Below are positions 18,519 through 26,139 of a stretch of 64,000 nucleotides of DNA, piece after piece; within the stretch, counting starts at the first letter, position 1, and each line of letters starts with the position of its first letter. Origin of the DNA: Campylobacter gracilis (GTDB taxonomy: Bacteria > Campylobacterota > Campylobacteria > Campylobacterales > Campylobacteraceae). The position numbers and the translations under genes were made by a program. A model generated the notes under the pieces. The model saw only the letters and a list, made by a program, of their open reading frames with translations. It made no database searches and was not told the DNA's origin. Location: assembly GCF_001190745.1 (NCBI RefSeq), contig NZ_CP012196.1, positions 992,001 to 1,056,000 on the forward strand. Direction: 5' to 3'.

Positions 18519-20224
18519 GAGCGCTTGCAGCTATTTTTTTGATTTTTAATCTTGCATTTTGCGAGGCAAATTCTACGCTCTCCGCCGCGCACACGCGCTT
18601 AGAATCCAACGCTAGCTCTGCCGCTAGTGAGAAGAAAGATGAAAATTCTAAGCTATCCGCGTCGCTAAAAGATCAGATCCGTGTTATTGACGATGAGATC
18701 AAAAACAATATCTGGATCTCGCGCTTTTCAAATTTCATCGGCTATCAAAATTTACAAAAGCAATCCAGCCAGCTCGAAGCGGAGCTAAAAAAGAGCGCCG
18801 GCACCGATAAGATCGCAGAGATTCAAAAAAGACTTCGCGCCGTAAAAGAGCAGCTCATACTGCTAAAAGAGTATGAAAAATCTCCGTTTTTAGATATCAT
18901 CGCGATGCCTGAAACTCCCGAGCCTGCGCGCATTACAAATCCTTTTTCGATAATTTCCGGTTTTTCTACGATTAGAAATTTGCAAGCTCAAAAGATGGAG
19001 CAGAAAAACGCCATCGAAAATATTAAAGCTTTAATCGATAAACTTGAAGCAAAAAGGGCGCTATATGAGCGTTTGATGCAGATTGATACGGACGCAAGCG
19101 CTGCGGCGGAGCTTAAAAGCTTAGATTACGAGCTCGGAGAGTTCAGCTCCGCGTACGAGATCGCGCAGACCACATACGACGTTTATGAAAAGAAGATCAA
19201 CTCCCAAATCGCCGTGCAGACCGCCGATATAAAAGCGCAGGTCAAGCGTGCGGGAAACATCGCCGTATGGATACTCGTAGTCATCGCGCTGTCCTTTTTC
19301 TGTAAGGTGGTGGCGAAAAAATATATCAAAAACGACGAGAATTTCTACATTGTAAATAAAATCATCAACGTTTTAAATTTCACGCTGATCGCGCTGATAC
19401 TGCTCTTTTCTTACATCGAGAATATGACGCATTTCGTGACGGTTCTGGGCTTTGCCTCTGCCGGTCTTGCGATTGCGATGAAAGATATGTTTATGAGCTC
19501 CTTAGGCTGGCTTACGATCGTGCTCGGCGGCAGCTTTCGCGTGGGCGATCGCATCAGGGTGCATAAAAACGGCGAGACCTACGTGGGCGATATCATCGAT
19601 ATTTCAGTGCTTAGAATGACGCTTTTTGAGGACGTTACGCTTACTACGTGGAAGGAGAATAAGCGAGCCGGCAGGGTTATTTTCATACCGAATAATTATA
19701 TTTTTACCGATCTTATCTCAAACTACACCCACAGCGGGCTTAAGACCGTCTGGGACGGCATTAGCATACTTTTAACATTTGATAGCAACCATAAAAAGGC
19801 GATGTATCTCATAAAAAACATCGTGCGGAAGTATTCCAAGGGCTACACCGACATTGCTAAAAAGCAGATGGGCAAGCTTCGCTCGCAATACAGTATCAAA
19901 AATCCAAACGTCGAGCCTAGAATTTTCAGCTTTTTTGAGCCATACGGCATTGAAATTTCGGTTTGGTATATGACGAACTCTTACGCGACGCTCGGGCTTC
20001 GCAGCAACATCTCGGCTGAAATTTTAGATGCGCTAAGAAGCGAGCCCGACATCAAGATCGCTTATCCTGCATACACGCTTTTTAACGGCAAAAACTACAT
20101 GGCGGCGGGCGAAAATTTTGCGGCGCAAGATCTCGGCTTCGAGCAGCAAGGCTCACAAAATTTAAACGCAGCGGCACAGGGCGCGGGTTTTGCCACAGGA
20201 AGCGGATCCGGGAGCGAAATTTGA
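18515..20224 (+). CDS. MscS-family mechanosensitive channel
   Basis: 569 residues. Signal peptide (1-19), a long periplasmic coiled-coil (about 45-240), membrane helices near 245-265 and 285-330, then the pore helix region A-S-A-G-L-A-I-A-M-K-D and the beta domain with G-D-R-I-R-V...G-D-I-I-D-I-S-V-L-R-M-T. The Gly/Ala-rich TM3 pattern is typical of MscS. It opens on membrane tension to release solutes. A Gln/Gly/Ser-rich tail ends the protein. Coupled by 4-base overlaps on both sides (aroB, mtaB). Confidence 0.92.
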   Translation: MRALAAIFLIFNLAFCEANSTLSAAHTRLESNASSAASEKKDENSKLSASLKDQIRVIDDEIKNNIWISRFSNFIGYQNLQKQSSQLEAELKKSAGTDKIAEIQKRLRAVKEQLILLKEYEKSPFLDIIAMPETPEPARITNPFSIISGFSTIRNLQAQKMEQKNAIENIKALIDKLEAKRALYERLMQIDTDASAAAELKSLDYELGEFSSAYEIAQTTYDVYEKKINSQIAVQTADIKAQVKRAGNIAVWILVVIALSFFCKVVAKKYIKNDENFYIVNKIINVLNFTLIALILLFSYIENMTHFVTVLGFASAGLAIAMKDMFMSSLGWLTIVLGGSFRVGDRIRVHKNGETYVGDIIDISVLRMTLFEDVTLTTWKENKRAGRVIFIPNNYIFTDLISNYTHSGLKTVWDGISILLTFDSNHKKAMYLIKNIVRKYSKGYTDIAKKQMGKLRSQYSIKNPNVEPRIFSFFEPYGIEISVWYMTNSYATLGLRSNISAEILDALRSEPDIKIAYPAYTLFNGKNYMAAGENFAAQDLGFEQQGSQNLNAAAQGAGFATGSGSGSEI

Positions 20225-21453
20225 AAATTTATTTTAAAACGTTTGGATGTCGCACAAATATCTACGACACGCAGCTTATCAAAAGCAACCTCAAATCGGG
20301 CGAGATCACGCACGACGAGCAGGGCGCGGACGTCGTCGTGATAAACTCCTGCACCGTTACGAACGGCGCCGACGCAGACGTGCGAAACTACGTAAATAAG
20401 ATGAACCGCCTCGGCAAAAAAATATTGCTAACCGGCTGCGGCGCGGTATCGCGCGGCGAGGAGCTGTATAAAAACGGCGCGGTATTCGGGGTGTTTGGGA
20501 TGTCGCAAAAGGAAAAGATCGACGAGTTTTTGGGCTCGGAGTCGAAATTTTACGATATTGGCGATCTAAGTAGCGTCGAAAAAAATCTGGTAAGCGACTA
20601 CGAGGATCACACCAAGGCCTTTATTAAAATTCAAGAGGGGTGCGATTTTAACTGCAGCTATTGCATAATCCCCTCGGTGCGCGGCCGCTCGCGAAGCAGC
20701 TCTGAAGACGCGATCTTAAAAGAGGCGGTGAGCCTTGTCGCAAACGGCTTTAGCGAGATCGTGCTAACCGGCACCAACATCGGAAGTTACGGCAAAGCCG
20801 CGGGCACGAGCCTGGGCGCGCTGCTTCAAAAGCTGGGCGGGATACGCGGAATTCGCCGCATTCGCCTAGGCAGCATCGAGCCCTCGCAGATAGATGCAAG
20901 CTTTCGCGAAATTTTATCCGAGCCGTGGCTGGAGCGGCATCTGCACATCGCGCTTCAGCACACTTCGCAAAAGATGCTTAGCATAATGCGCCGCCGAAAT
21001 TCCGCGCTAAGGGATTTGGAGCTTTTTTGCGAGCTTGCGGAGCGAGGGTTTGCGCTGGGGACGGACTTTATCGTCGCGCATCCGGGCGAAAGCGAAGAGC
21101 TTTGGCTCGAAGCGGTAGAAAATTTCAAAAAATTTCCGCTCACGCATCTGCACGCTTTCATCTTTTCGCCGCGGCAAGGGACCGCTTCGGCGTCGCTAAA
21201 AGGCCGCATAGACGGCAAAACGGCGAAGGCGCGGCTGAAGATGCTGCAAAACATAACGGCGCTGAATAATTATAAATTTCGCCTTTCGCACAAGGTGCCC
21301 TTAAATGTGCTGATCGAGCGGAAAAACGGAGAGTTTTATGAAGGATATGATCAATTTTATGATAAAATTTGGATCGAAAGCGATGAGGATTTGTCGAAAA
21401 AATGGATGGAGATAAGAGATTATGAGGTTAAATTTGATGGAAATTTTGCATAA
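20221..21453 (+). CDS. mtaB: tRNA t6A37 methylthiotransferase MtaB
   Basis: 410 residues, TTG start at 20221 within the mscS stop (TTGA overlap). Radical-SAM methylthiotransferase making ms2t6A at position 37 of ANN-decoding tRNAs. The N-terminal UPF0004 domain supplies cysteines in F-G-C-R-T-N, N-S-C-T-V and T-G-C-G for the auxiliary cluster; the radical SAM motif is C-D-F-N-C-S-Y-C near residue 142. R-C-R-T-like MtaB features (F-G-C-R-T-N) separate it from MiaB. The next gene starts inside its end. Confidence 0.93.
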   Translation: MKIYFKTFGCRTNIYDTQLIKSNLKSGEITHDEQGADVVVINSCTVTNGADADVRNYVNKMNRLGKKILLTGCGAVSRGEELYKNGAVFGVFGMSQKEKIDEFLGSESKFYDIGDLSSVEKNLVSDYEDHTKAFIKIQEGCDFNCSYCIIPSVRGRSRSSSEDAILKEAVSLVANGFSEIVLTGTNIGSYGKAAGTSLGALLQKLGGIRGIRRIRLGSIEPSQIDASFREILSEPWLERHLHIALQHTSQKMLSIMRRRNSALRDLELFCELAERGFALGTDFIVAHPGESEELWLEAVENFKKFPLTHLHAFIFSPRQGTASASLKGRIDGKTAKARLKMLQNITALNNYKFRLSHKVPLNVLIERKNGEFYEGYDQFYDKIWIESDEDLSKKWMEIRDYEVKFDGNFA

Positions 21454-23203
21454 AATCAAAAAAAGCAAGCTAAATATAATTCTGATTTTTTTAGTGCTGC
21501 TTATCGTTTTGCTCTCGATCGTTTATTTTAAAGACGATTCGCGATACATCACCGAGCGCGAATTTAGCGAGCTGGTACGAAAAGATCAGATCAAGCGCGC
21601 GCATATCGAGGACGGCAATTTAAATTTTACCTACGACGGCAAACGCTATAAAATTTTAACCGATATCGTTAATTTAAAAGAGCTGTCCAACCACGCTTTG
21701 ATTACGAAGGAAGAGGATAGCGGAAGCGGCGGTATTAGCGCGACGCTCGTGATTTTTACATTCGCATTTTTTCTTTTCGTGTATTATTTTGAAACCGTTT
21801 TGGCTAGACGCCGCAGGATGGACGGCGCCGCGCGTCAGAGCGCTAGCGCAGGCGGCGATCTCGGCGATCTCTCGCCAAGCGTTAGCGACGTGAGATTTAG
21901 CGACGTCGCGGGCATCAGCGAGGTTAAGGACGAGCTAATCGAGATCGTGGATTTTTTAAAAAATCCCGCAAAATACCGAAATTTCGGTATCAAACTGCCG
22001 AAAGGAATTTTAATGATCGGCGAGCCGGGCGTCGGCAAGACCCTTATCGCAAAAGCCGTGGCGGGCGAGGCGGACGTGCCGTTTTTTTACCAAAGTGGCG
22101 CAAGCTTCGCCGAGGTCTTTGTGGGCGTCGGTGCTAGGCGGGTTCGCGAGCTGTTTGCGAAGGCCAAATCCTGCGCGCCCGCGATTATTTTTATCGACGA
22201 GATCGACGCAGTCGGCGGCAAGCGCGGTATCGGACGCAACGATGAGCGAGAAGCGACGCTAAATCAGCTGCTGACCGAGATGGACGGATTTGAGGAAAAT
22301 AGCGGCGTGATGGTAATCGGCGCGACCAACAAAATAAATATGATCGACGACGCGCTGCTGCGCTCGGGGCGCTTTGATAGGCGCGTTTTCATCGGGCTTC
22401 CAAACTACAAAGACCGCATCGAAATTTTAAAAATTTATTTAGAGGGCAAAAGATGCAGCGCGAATATCAACAAAGTAAGCCGCCTCTGCGTGGGCTTTAG
22501 CGGCGCTGGAGTAGCGACGCTGGTAAATGAAGCCGCAATCAACGCTCTTAAGCGCGGCAGCGATACGATCGAGCTTAGCGATTTTGAAAACGTGCGAATG
22601 AGAGTCTTTTACGGCGTGCAAAAAAGCAGAATTCTCACCGAATACGAAAAGGAGATCCAGGCGTTCTATCAGGGTGCAAAGGCGCTTAGCGCATATTGGT
22701 ATTCGTTTGATTTCGAAAAGATCGAGCTTTTAAACGATAAATTTTTAAACGAGGATTTCGAGATCGAATCCAAAACCCAAATTTTAAATCAAATCAAAGT
22801 GCTTTTAAGCGGCATGGCAGCGCTACAGATCCATAAAAACGACGCTTTTTCAAATTCCGCTAGCGACGTAAAGCAGGCTATCGCGCTGGCGCAAAAGATG
22901 GTTTTCGAGCTCGCGATGGGCGATAGTTTCACCCCTAGCGCGCAGAGCGTGAATAAAATTTTACAAGATTGCTACGACGAGGTAAGCGAGATAATCCGTA
23001 CAATGCAGGATAAGCTAAATCAAATTTCAAAGCAAATTTTCGTTTATGAGTTCATAACTTTCGAGGATGTTCAAAAGATTTGCGAATCTGATGGTGTGGA
23101 GCAAGAAGGCGTCTCCGCGCAAGAGCAAGATTTGCAAAAGTCCAAAGAAGATAGCGAAAGCTCTGAAGAAAAGCCGCAAGACGGCACGCTAAATTTCGAT
23201 TAA
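21422..23203 (+). CDS. FtsH-like membrane AAA ATPase lacking the zinc-protease motif
   Basis: 593 residues. Two membrane helices (about 18-37 and 100-120) flank a small periplasmic FtsH_ext-like part. The AAA module is intact: Walker A GEPGVGKT near 200-207, Walker B I-I-F-I-D-E-I-D near 253-260, and the second region of homology with R-S-G-R-F-D-R-R near 315-322. Where FtsH has Y-H-E-A-G-H-A-L, residues 415-422 read F-Y-Q-G-A-K-A-L, so both zinc His and the catalytic Glu are gone; the third ligand position (S-D near 482) remains. Expect an ATP-driven remodeller without proteolysis. Same position as the membrane ATPase of the C. jejuni aroB cluster. Starts 32 bases inside mtaB. Confidence 0.88.
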   Translation: MRLNLMEILHKIKKSKLNIILIFLVLLIVLLSIVYFKDDSRYITEREFSELVRKDQIKRAHIEDGNLNFTYDGKRYKILTDIVNLKELSNHALITKEEDSGSGGISATLVIFTFAFFLFVYYFETVLARRRRMDGAARQSASAGGDLGDLSPSVSDVRFSDVAGISEVKDELIEIVDFLKNPAKYRNFGIKLPKGILMIGEPGVGKTLIAKAVAGEADVPFFYQSGASFAEVFVGVGARRVRELFAKAKSCAPAIIFIDEIDAVGGKRGIGRNDEREATLNQLLTEMDGFEENSGVMVIGATNKINMIDDALLRSGRFDRRVFIGLPNYKDRIEILKIYLEGKRCSANINKVSRLCVGFSGAGVATLVNEAAINALKRGSDTIELSDFENVRMRVFYGVQKSRILTEYEKEIQAFYQGAKALSAYWYSFDFEKIELLNDKFLNEDFEIESKTQILNQIKVLLSGMAALQIHKNDAFSNSASDVKQAIALAQKMVFELAMGDSFTPSAQSVNKILQDCYDEVSEIIRTMQDKLNQISKQIFVYEFITFEDVQKICESDGVEQEGVSAQEQDLQKSKEDSESSEEKPQDGTLNFD

Positions 23204-23232
23204 ATTTTAAAATTCCAATAAAGGAGAGGAAA

Positions 23233-23760
23233 ATGGTAAAAATAGGTGTTTTAACGATAAGTGATCGCGCTAGCGGTGGCGTTTACGAGGATTTAGGAGG
23301 CAAAGAGATAATTGCCGTGATGGATGATTGGCTAACTTGCGAGAAGCAGTATTTTTATGAAATCGTCCCCGATGAGCTAGAGCTGATCAAAGATAAGCTG
23401 ATTTATCTTTGCGACGAAGCGGGTTGTGATTTGGTGCTAACTACGGGCGGTACGGGTCCTGCTCCACGCGATGTAACGCCTGAAGCGACCGAAGCGGTAA
23501 GTGAGAAATTAATGCCAGGCTTTGGCGAGCTGATGCGCGCAGAGAGCCAAAAGATCGTGCCTACGGCAATTTTATCTCGCCAGATAGCAGCGATCCGCAA
23601 AAAATCTCTGATTATAAACTTACCGGGCAATCCAAAAGCGATTAAAGAGTGCCTTCTGCCGGTATTTCCTGCTGTGCCGTATTGCATTGATCTAATGGGA
23701 GGGAATTACATAACAGCGGATGAAAATAAGATAAAAATATTTCGTCCTAAACGCAAATAA
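23233..23760 (+). CDS. mogA: Molybdopterin adenylyltransferase
   Basis: 175 residues with a strong AAAGGAGAGG site. Adenylates molybdopterin before molybdate insertion in Moco synthesis. Conserved segments: G-V-L-T-I-S-D-R-A-S-G-G near the start, L-V-L-T-T-G-G-T-G-P-A-P-R-D-V-T-P-E-A-T near residue 72, and L-P-G-N-P-K-A near 135. No other moco gene is in the window. It is 29 bases after the FtsH-like gene and 65 before the fez-like operon. Confidence 0.94.
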   Translation: MVKIGVLTISDRASGGVYEDLGGKEIIAVMDDWLTCEKQYFYEIVPDELELIKDKLIYLCDEAGCDLVLTTGGTGPAPRDVTPEATEAVSEKLMPGFGELMRAESQKIVPTAILSRQIAAIRKKSLIINLPGNPKAIKECLLPVFPAVPYCIDLMGGNYITADENKIKIFRPKRK

Positions 23761-23795
23761 TTCGCAAAATTTAGCAGGAATTAAATGATTTATGA

Positions 23796-23801
23796 TATTA
23801 T
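23796..23801 (+). promoter_or_regulatory. Candidate extended -10 of the fez-like operon
   Basis: TGA-TATTAT in the spacer after mogA, 30 bases before the ATG at 23826. An AAGGA ribosome site follows at 23816-23820. It also implies that the in-frame TTG at 23802 is not the start codon. Confidence 0.4.
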
Positions 23802-23825
23802 TTGGGCGCAAATTTAAGGAAAAAT

Positions 23826-24143
23826 ATGAAAATAAATCACAACGATATTTTGGAATTTCATAAATATTTTAGCAAAATCAGCCACAGCAAAGGTCGCATC
23901 CGTATCCGTGTAAGTCCTAAAATTAGGGAGTTACGAGATAGCGTGAGCGAGGAGAGCCTGAAGGCTAAAATAGCTGCAATTCGCGGGATAAAAGAGTATA
24001 AATTTAACTCTCTAATCGGCTCGCTGACGATTCATTACGACGAAAATATTTTCCCAATGCACCTTTGGGAGCAGTTTTTAAGCGGCATCAGTTCGCCGGA
24101 GCTAGTAGCGCTTGTAAATTCCAATATAGAGGCGATTTCTTGA
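23826..24143 (+). CDS. HMA2-domain protein, candidate ferrosome (Fez) component
   Basis: 105 residues from ATG 23826 (AAGGA six bases upstream). A single heavy-metal-associated domain 2 with no metal-binding CxxC: the Arg-rich motif H-S-K-G-R-I-R-I-R-V (about residues 19-28) starts the first strand, then K-A-K-I-A-A-I-R-G-I and F-N-S-L-I-G-S-L-T-I-H-Y-D follow in ferredoxin-like order. The same motif starts the P-type ATPase of this operon, so the two domains probably act in one complex. Free-standing HMA2 proteins next to a P1B-6 ATPase are a mark of fez operons as I know them; the assignment is by domain and context. Confidence 0.7.
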   Translation: MKINHNDILEFHKYFSKISHSKGRIRIRVSPKIRELRDSVSEESLKAKIAAIRGIKEYKFNSLIGSLTIHYDENIFPMHLWEQFLSGISSPELVALVNSNIEAIS

Positions 24144-24751
24144 ACGAAGAAGCATTGCGTAGCACCAAAAAATCGCACAGAATTTCTAATAAATCTCGGG
24201 ATTTAAATGAGGCGCAAATTGCAGATATCGCTCTTTTGCTCGAAAAAGAGGCGCAAATTTTACAGTTTTATTCGCTGGGCGCAGTTAAATTTCAAGATAA
24301 AAAGTTAGGAGAAATTCTATCTTTACGAGCTGGATTACTTGAGCGGATGCTAGACTTTGCTAATTCTTGCAGGCTTGGTGCTATGCCTCCTGAAAATGGC
24401 AGTGAGGCACTGGCTGCAAAAGGTATGAATGAGTTTTTGGCTTCGGCGCTTTTGATAGAAAAAAGCTCTATGATGTTTTATGTCGATCTAATTAATTCGT
24501 GCAAGAACGCGGAATTTAAAGAGCTGCTGTATAAGGCGCAGGCGGTTTCGTATAATGAAATTTTGCCGATTTTAAAGGAACTAAATTCTAAATGCGAGGT
24601 TGATTCAAATTCTTTGAATTTAACTGATTTGTTAAATGAAATTTTAAAAAATCCGCAGGAATTAGAGCGGATATTTCAAAAATACGATTTACAAAATATC
24701 TTAAATAGCGCATTTTATAATTTAATTAAAGGAATTTTGCATAAAAATTAA
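24140..24751 (+). CDS. Ferritin-like four-helix protein of the fez-like operon
   Basis: About 203 residues, TTG start at 24140 overlapping the previous stop (TTGA). All-helical and soluble. Two repeats look like halves of a four-helix bundle: L-L-E-K-E-A-Q-I-L-Q-F-Y...D-K-K-L-G-E-I-L and A-L-L-I-E-K-S-S-M-M-F-Y...E-F-K-E-L-L. Each half keeps the first ExxxxxFY of rubrerythrin/ferritin-like proteins, but the second ligand pair (ExxH) is not visible, so classic diiron ferroxidase activity is doubtful. The last 50 residues are Leu/Asn-rich. An in-frame ATG at 24065 is a shadow inside the HMA2 gene. Role in iron handling is inference. Confidence 0.6.
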   Translation: MNEEALRSTKKSHRISNKSRDLNEAQIADIALLLEKEAQILQFYSLGAVKFQDKKLGEILSLRAGLLERMLDFANSCRLGAMPPENGSEALAAKGMNEFLASALLIEKSSMMFYVDLINSCKNAEFKELLYKAQAVSYNEILPILKELNSKCEVDSNSLNLTDLLNEILKNPQELERIFQKYDLQNILNSAFYNLIKGILHKN

Positions 24752-24781
24752 ATTAGGATTGCAAAAATCTAAAAAAGTCGC

Positions 24782-24826
24782 TATAATATCAAAATCTATG
24801 TAAAGTTGATAAAACGACTTTATAAT
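24782..24826 (+). promoter_or_regulatory. Two tandem -10 boxes inside the fez-like operon
   Basis: TATAAT at 24782-24787 and again at 24821-24826, in the only sizeable gap of the operon (95 bases), before the YtxH-like gene. AACGAGGAG-type ribosome site follows at 24835-24840. They suggest that the small membrane proteins and the ATPase can be transcribed apart from the first two genes. Confidence 0.5.
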
Positions 24827-24846
24827 CTTAACACGAGGAGAATGAA

Positions 24847-25338
24847 ATGCCGATCCCATTTCTAGCAGGTTTTGCGCTTGGTTGCGCGGCGGTTTACGCT
24901 TATAACAATCGAGATAAAATCAAAGAAGGTGCGAATAAAATCGTAAGTAGCAAAAGCGTCGAGGAACTAAAAAATAGCGTCAAAGGCGGAGCGGAAAAAT
25001 TAAGCAAAAAATCAAAAGAAATTTTTGCGGAGGCTAAAGAAGGCTTAGACGATGTTGCTGAGGCGGTAAAAAGTAAAAGAAAGTCTGGTGGCAAAAAAGC
25101 TGCGACAAGTAGCGCCAGCACTGAGGCTAGCGCTGCAAAAAAAACTAGAAAAAAACCGGGACCAAAACCGGGATTTAAAAGAACTAAAAAATCCACCGCG
25201 AGCGCTAAGACTGGCGAAACGCCGGTAGGTGAGACGTCCGCAGCATCTACTACTCCGCTTAATATCCCGCAGATCGTAAAAATGGACGATAATTCTTCGG
25301 CTAAATTTACGTCCGCAGACGACAAATCAGAAAAATAG
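24847..25338 (+). CDS. YtxH-like membrane-anchored protein with basic Lys/Ala/Ser tail
   Basis: 163 residues. An N-terminal membrane segment (P-F-L-A-G-F-A-L-G-C-A-A-V-Y-A-Y, about 3-18) is followed by an amphipathic charged helix (about 20-80, K-E-G-A-N-K-I-V, E-E-L-K-N-S-V-K) as in YtxH-type proteins, then a low-complexity tail rich in Lys, Ala, Ser, Thr and Pro (about 82-140, with K-K-P-G-P-K-P-G-F-K-R-T-K-K), and an acidic end. The tail could bind polyphosphate/phosphate-rich mineral, nucleic acid or a membrane surface. Fez proteins in known ferrosomes include small membrane proteins of this kind. Function here is inferred from context. Confidence 0.65.
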   Translation: MPIPFLAGFALGCAAVYAYNNRDKIKEGANKIVSSKSVEELKNSVKGGAEKLSKKSKEIFAEAKEGLDDVAEAVKSKRKSGGKKAATSSASTEASAAKKTRKKPGPKPGFKRTKKSTASAKTGETPVGETSAASTTPLNIPQIVKMDDNSSAKFTSADDKSEK

Positions 25339-25346
25339 AGGCCTAA

Positions 25347-25649
25347 ATGAATAGATCACTTACGACACAGCGTTCGCCGCTAGATCACGTTTTAAGCGGC
25401 GCTATAGCGGGAGCGATCGGCGGTTGCGCCGTAGAGCTCGTTAAAGCAAAAGAAGGCAAGAGCAAATCTAAAGCGATTCGCGATGCGCTAGATATTGCGC
25501 TAAGCGGCGGTATCATCGGCGGCGGAGCGATTTACAGTGCAAATAAGCTCGTACAAGGCGAGTATCTACGCGCAGCGGCAGGCGTCGCAGTATGCGTAGG
25601 CGCGCTTGTCGCGGGTAGAAATTTTATTCTTAAGGTAGGCAATGAGTAA
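25347..25649 (+). CDS. Glycine-zipper small membrane protein of the fez-like operon
   Basis: 100 residues, three hydrophobic Gly/Ala-rich segments: V-L-S-G-A-I-A-G-A-I-G-G-C-A-V near 13-27, I-A-L-S-G-G-I-I-G-G-G-A-I-Y near 51-64, and A-A-A-G-V-A-V-C-V-G-A-L-V-A-G near 76-90, with a charged K-A-K-E-G-K-S-K-S-K loop between the first two. Small-xxx-small helices pack tightly and can crowd or curve membranes, as MamC-like magnetosome proteins do; I see resemblance in style only. It starts 8 bases after the YtxH-like gene and overlaps the next gene by 8 bases. Confidence 0.65.
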   Translation: MNRSLTTQRSPLDHVLSGAIAGAIGGCAVELVKAKEGKSKSKAIRDALDIALSGGIIGGGAIYSANKLVQGEYLRAAAGVAVCVGALVAGRNFILKVGNE

Positions 25650-26136
25650 TCCCTATATCACAAAAAAAGATTTGAAAGAAATTCTAGACGATTACGATTT
25701 TGGTGACAACAAATATGCTAGCAGCTCTGCGGGTAGCTTTGCCGGTGACGAAAAGCTCGGCGGTTGGGCTAAATGGATAAACGAGCGGGTAAATTCTGCA
25801 CCTTTTAATAGTTCTGCTTCCAGCAATAACTCGGATAGTAAAGATTCCGCCGCTCAAAGCTCAAGCGACGTAAATTCTACTCAAAGCTCGCAGAATTCCA
25901 CTTTCGGTGGAATTTTTAATTCCTTGGGTGGCAGGCAAAACGCGAACGGTTTATTTGGTAGCAACTCATTTATCACAGGCATCGCTCTGGGTGCTGTGGC
26001 GACTTATTTTCTCACCGACGAAAATGCGCAAAAAAAGCTTTTTAAGCTCATTGCAAAGGGCACCGAGATGTTTCAGATGGGCATCGAAGAGATGAAGGAG
26101 CGATTCGAAGACGCCAAGGCAGAGATGCAAGAGTAG
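25642..26136 (+). CDS. YtxH-like protein with C-terminal membrane anchor
   Basis: 164 residues. The N-terminal 105 residues are soluble and low-complexity (Ser, Asn, Asp-rich at about 55-95); then a single membrane segment S-F-I-T-G-I-A-L-G-A-V-A-T-Y-F-L (about 113-128) followed by T-D-E-N-A-Q-K-K-L-F-K-L and an amphipathic Glu/Lys helix ending at A-K-A-E-M-Q-E. The segment G-A-V-A-T-Y-F-L-T-D-E-N-A-Q is the common YtxH-like form found beside HMA2-type P-ATPases. Overlaps the gene before it and ends 3 bases before the ATPase. Confidence 0.65.
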   Translation: MSNPYITKKDLKEILDDYDFGDNKYASSSAGSFAGDEKLGGWAKWINERVNSAPFNSSASSNNSDSKDSAAQSSSDVNSTQSSQNSTFGGIFNSLGGRQNANGLFGSNSFITGIALGAVATYFLTDENAQKKLFKLIAKGTEMFQMGIEEMKERFEDAKAEMQE

Positions 26137-26139
26137 TCG

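Noticed and set aside
23802-23825. TTG start for the HMA2 gene
   Set aside because: It overlaps the candidate -10 and the AAGGA site that serves ATG 23826.
24065-24139. Upstream ATG for the ferritin-like gene
   Set aside because: It is inside the HMA2 gene in another frame and lacks a ribosome site; the TTG at 24140 with stop overlap fits the operon.
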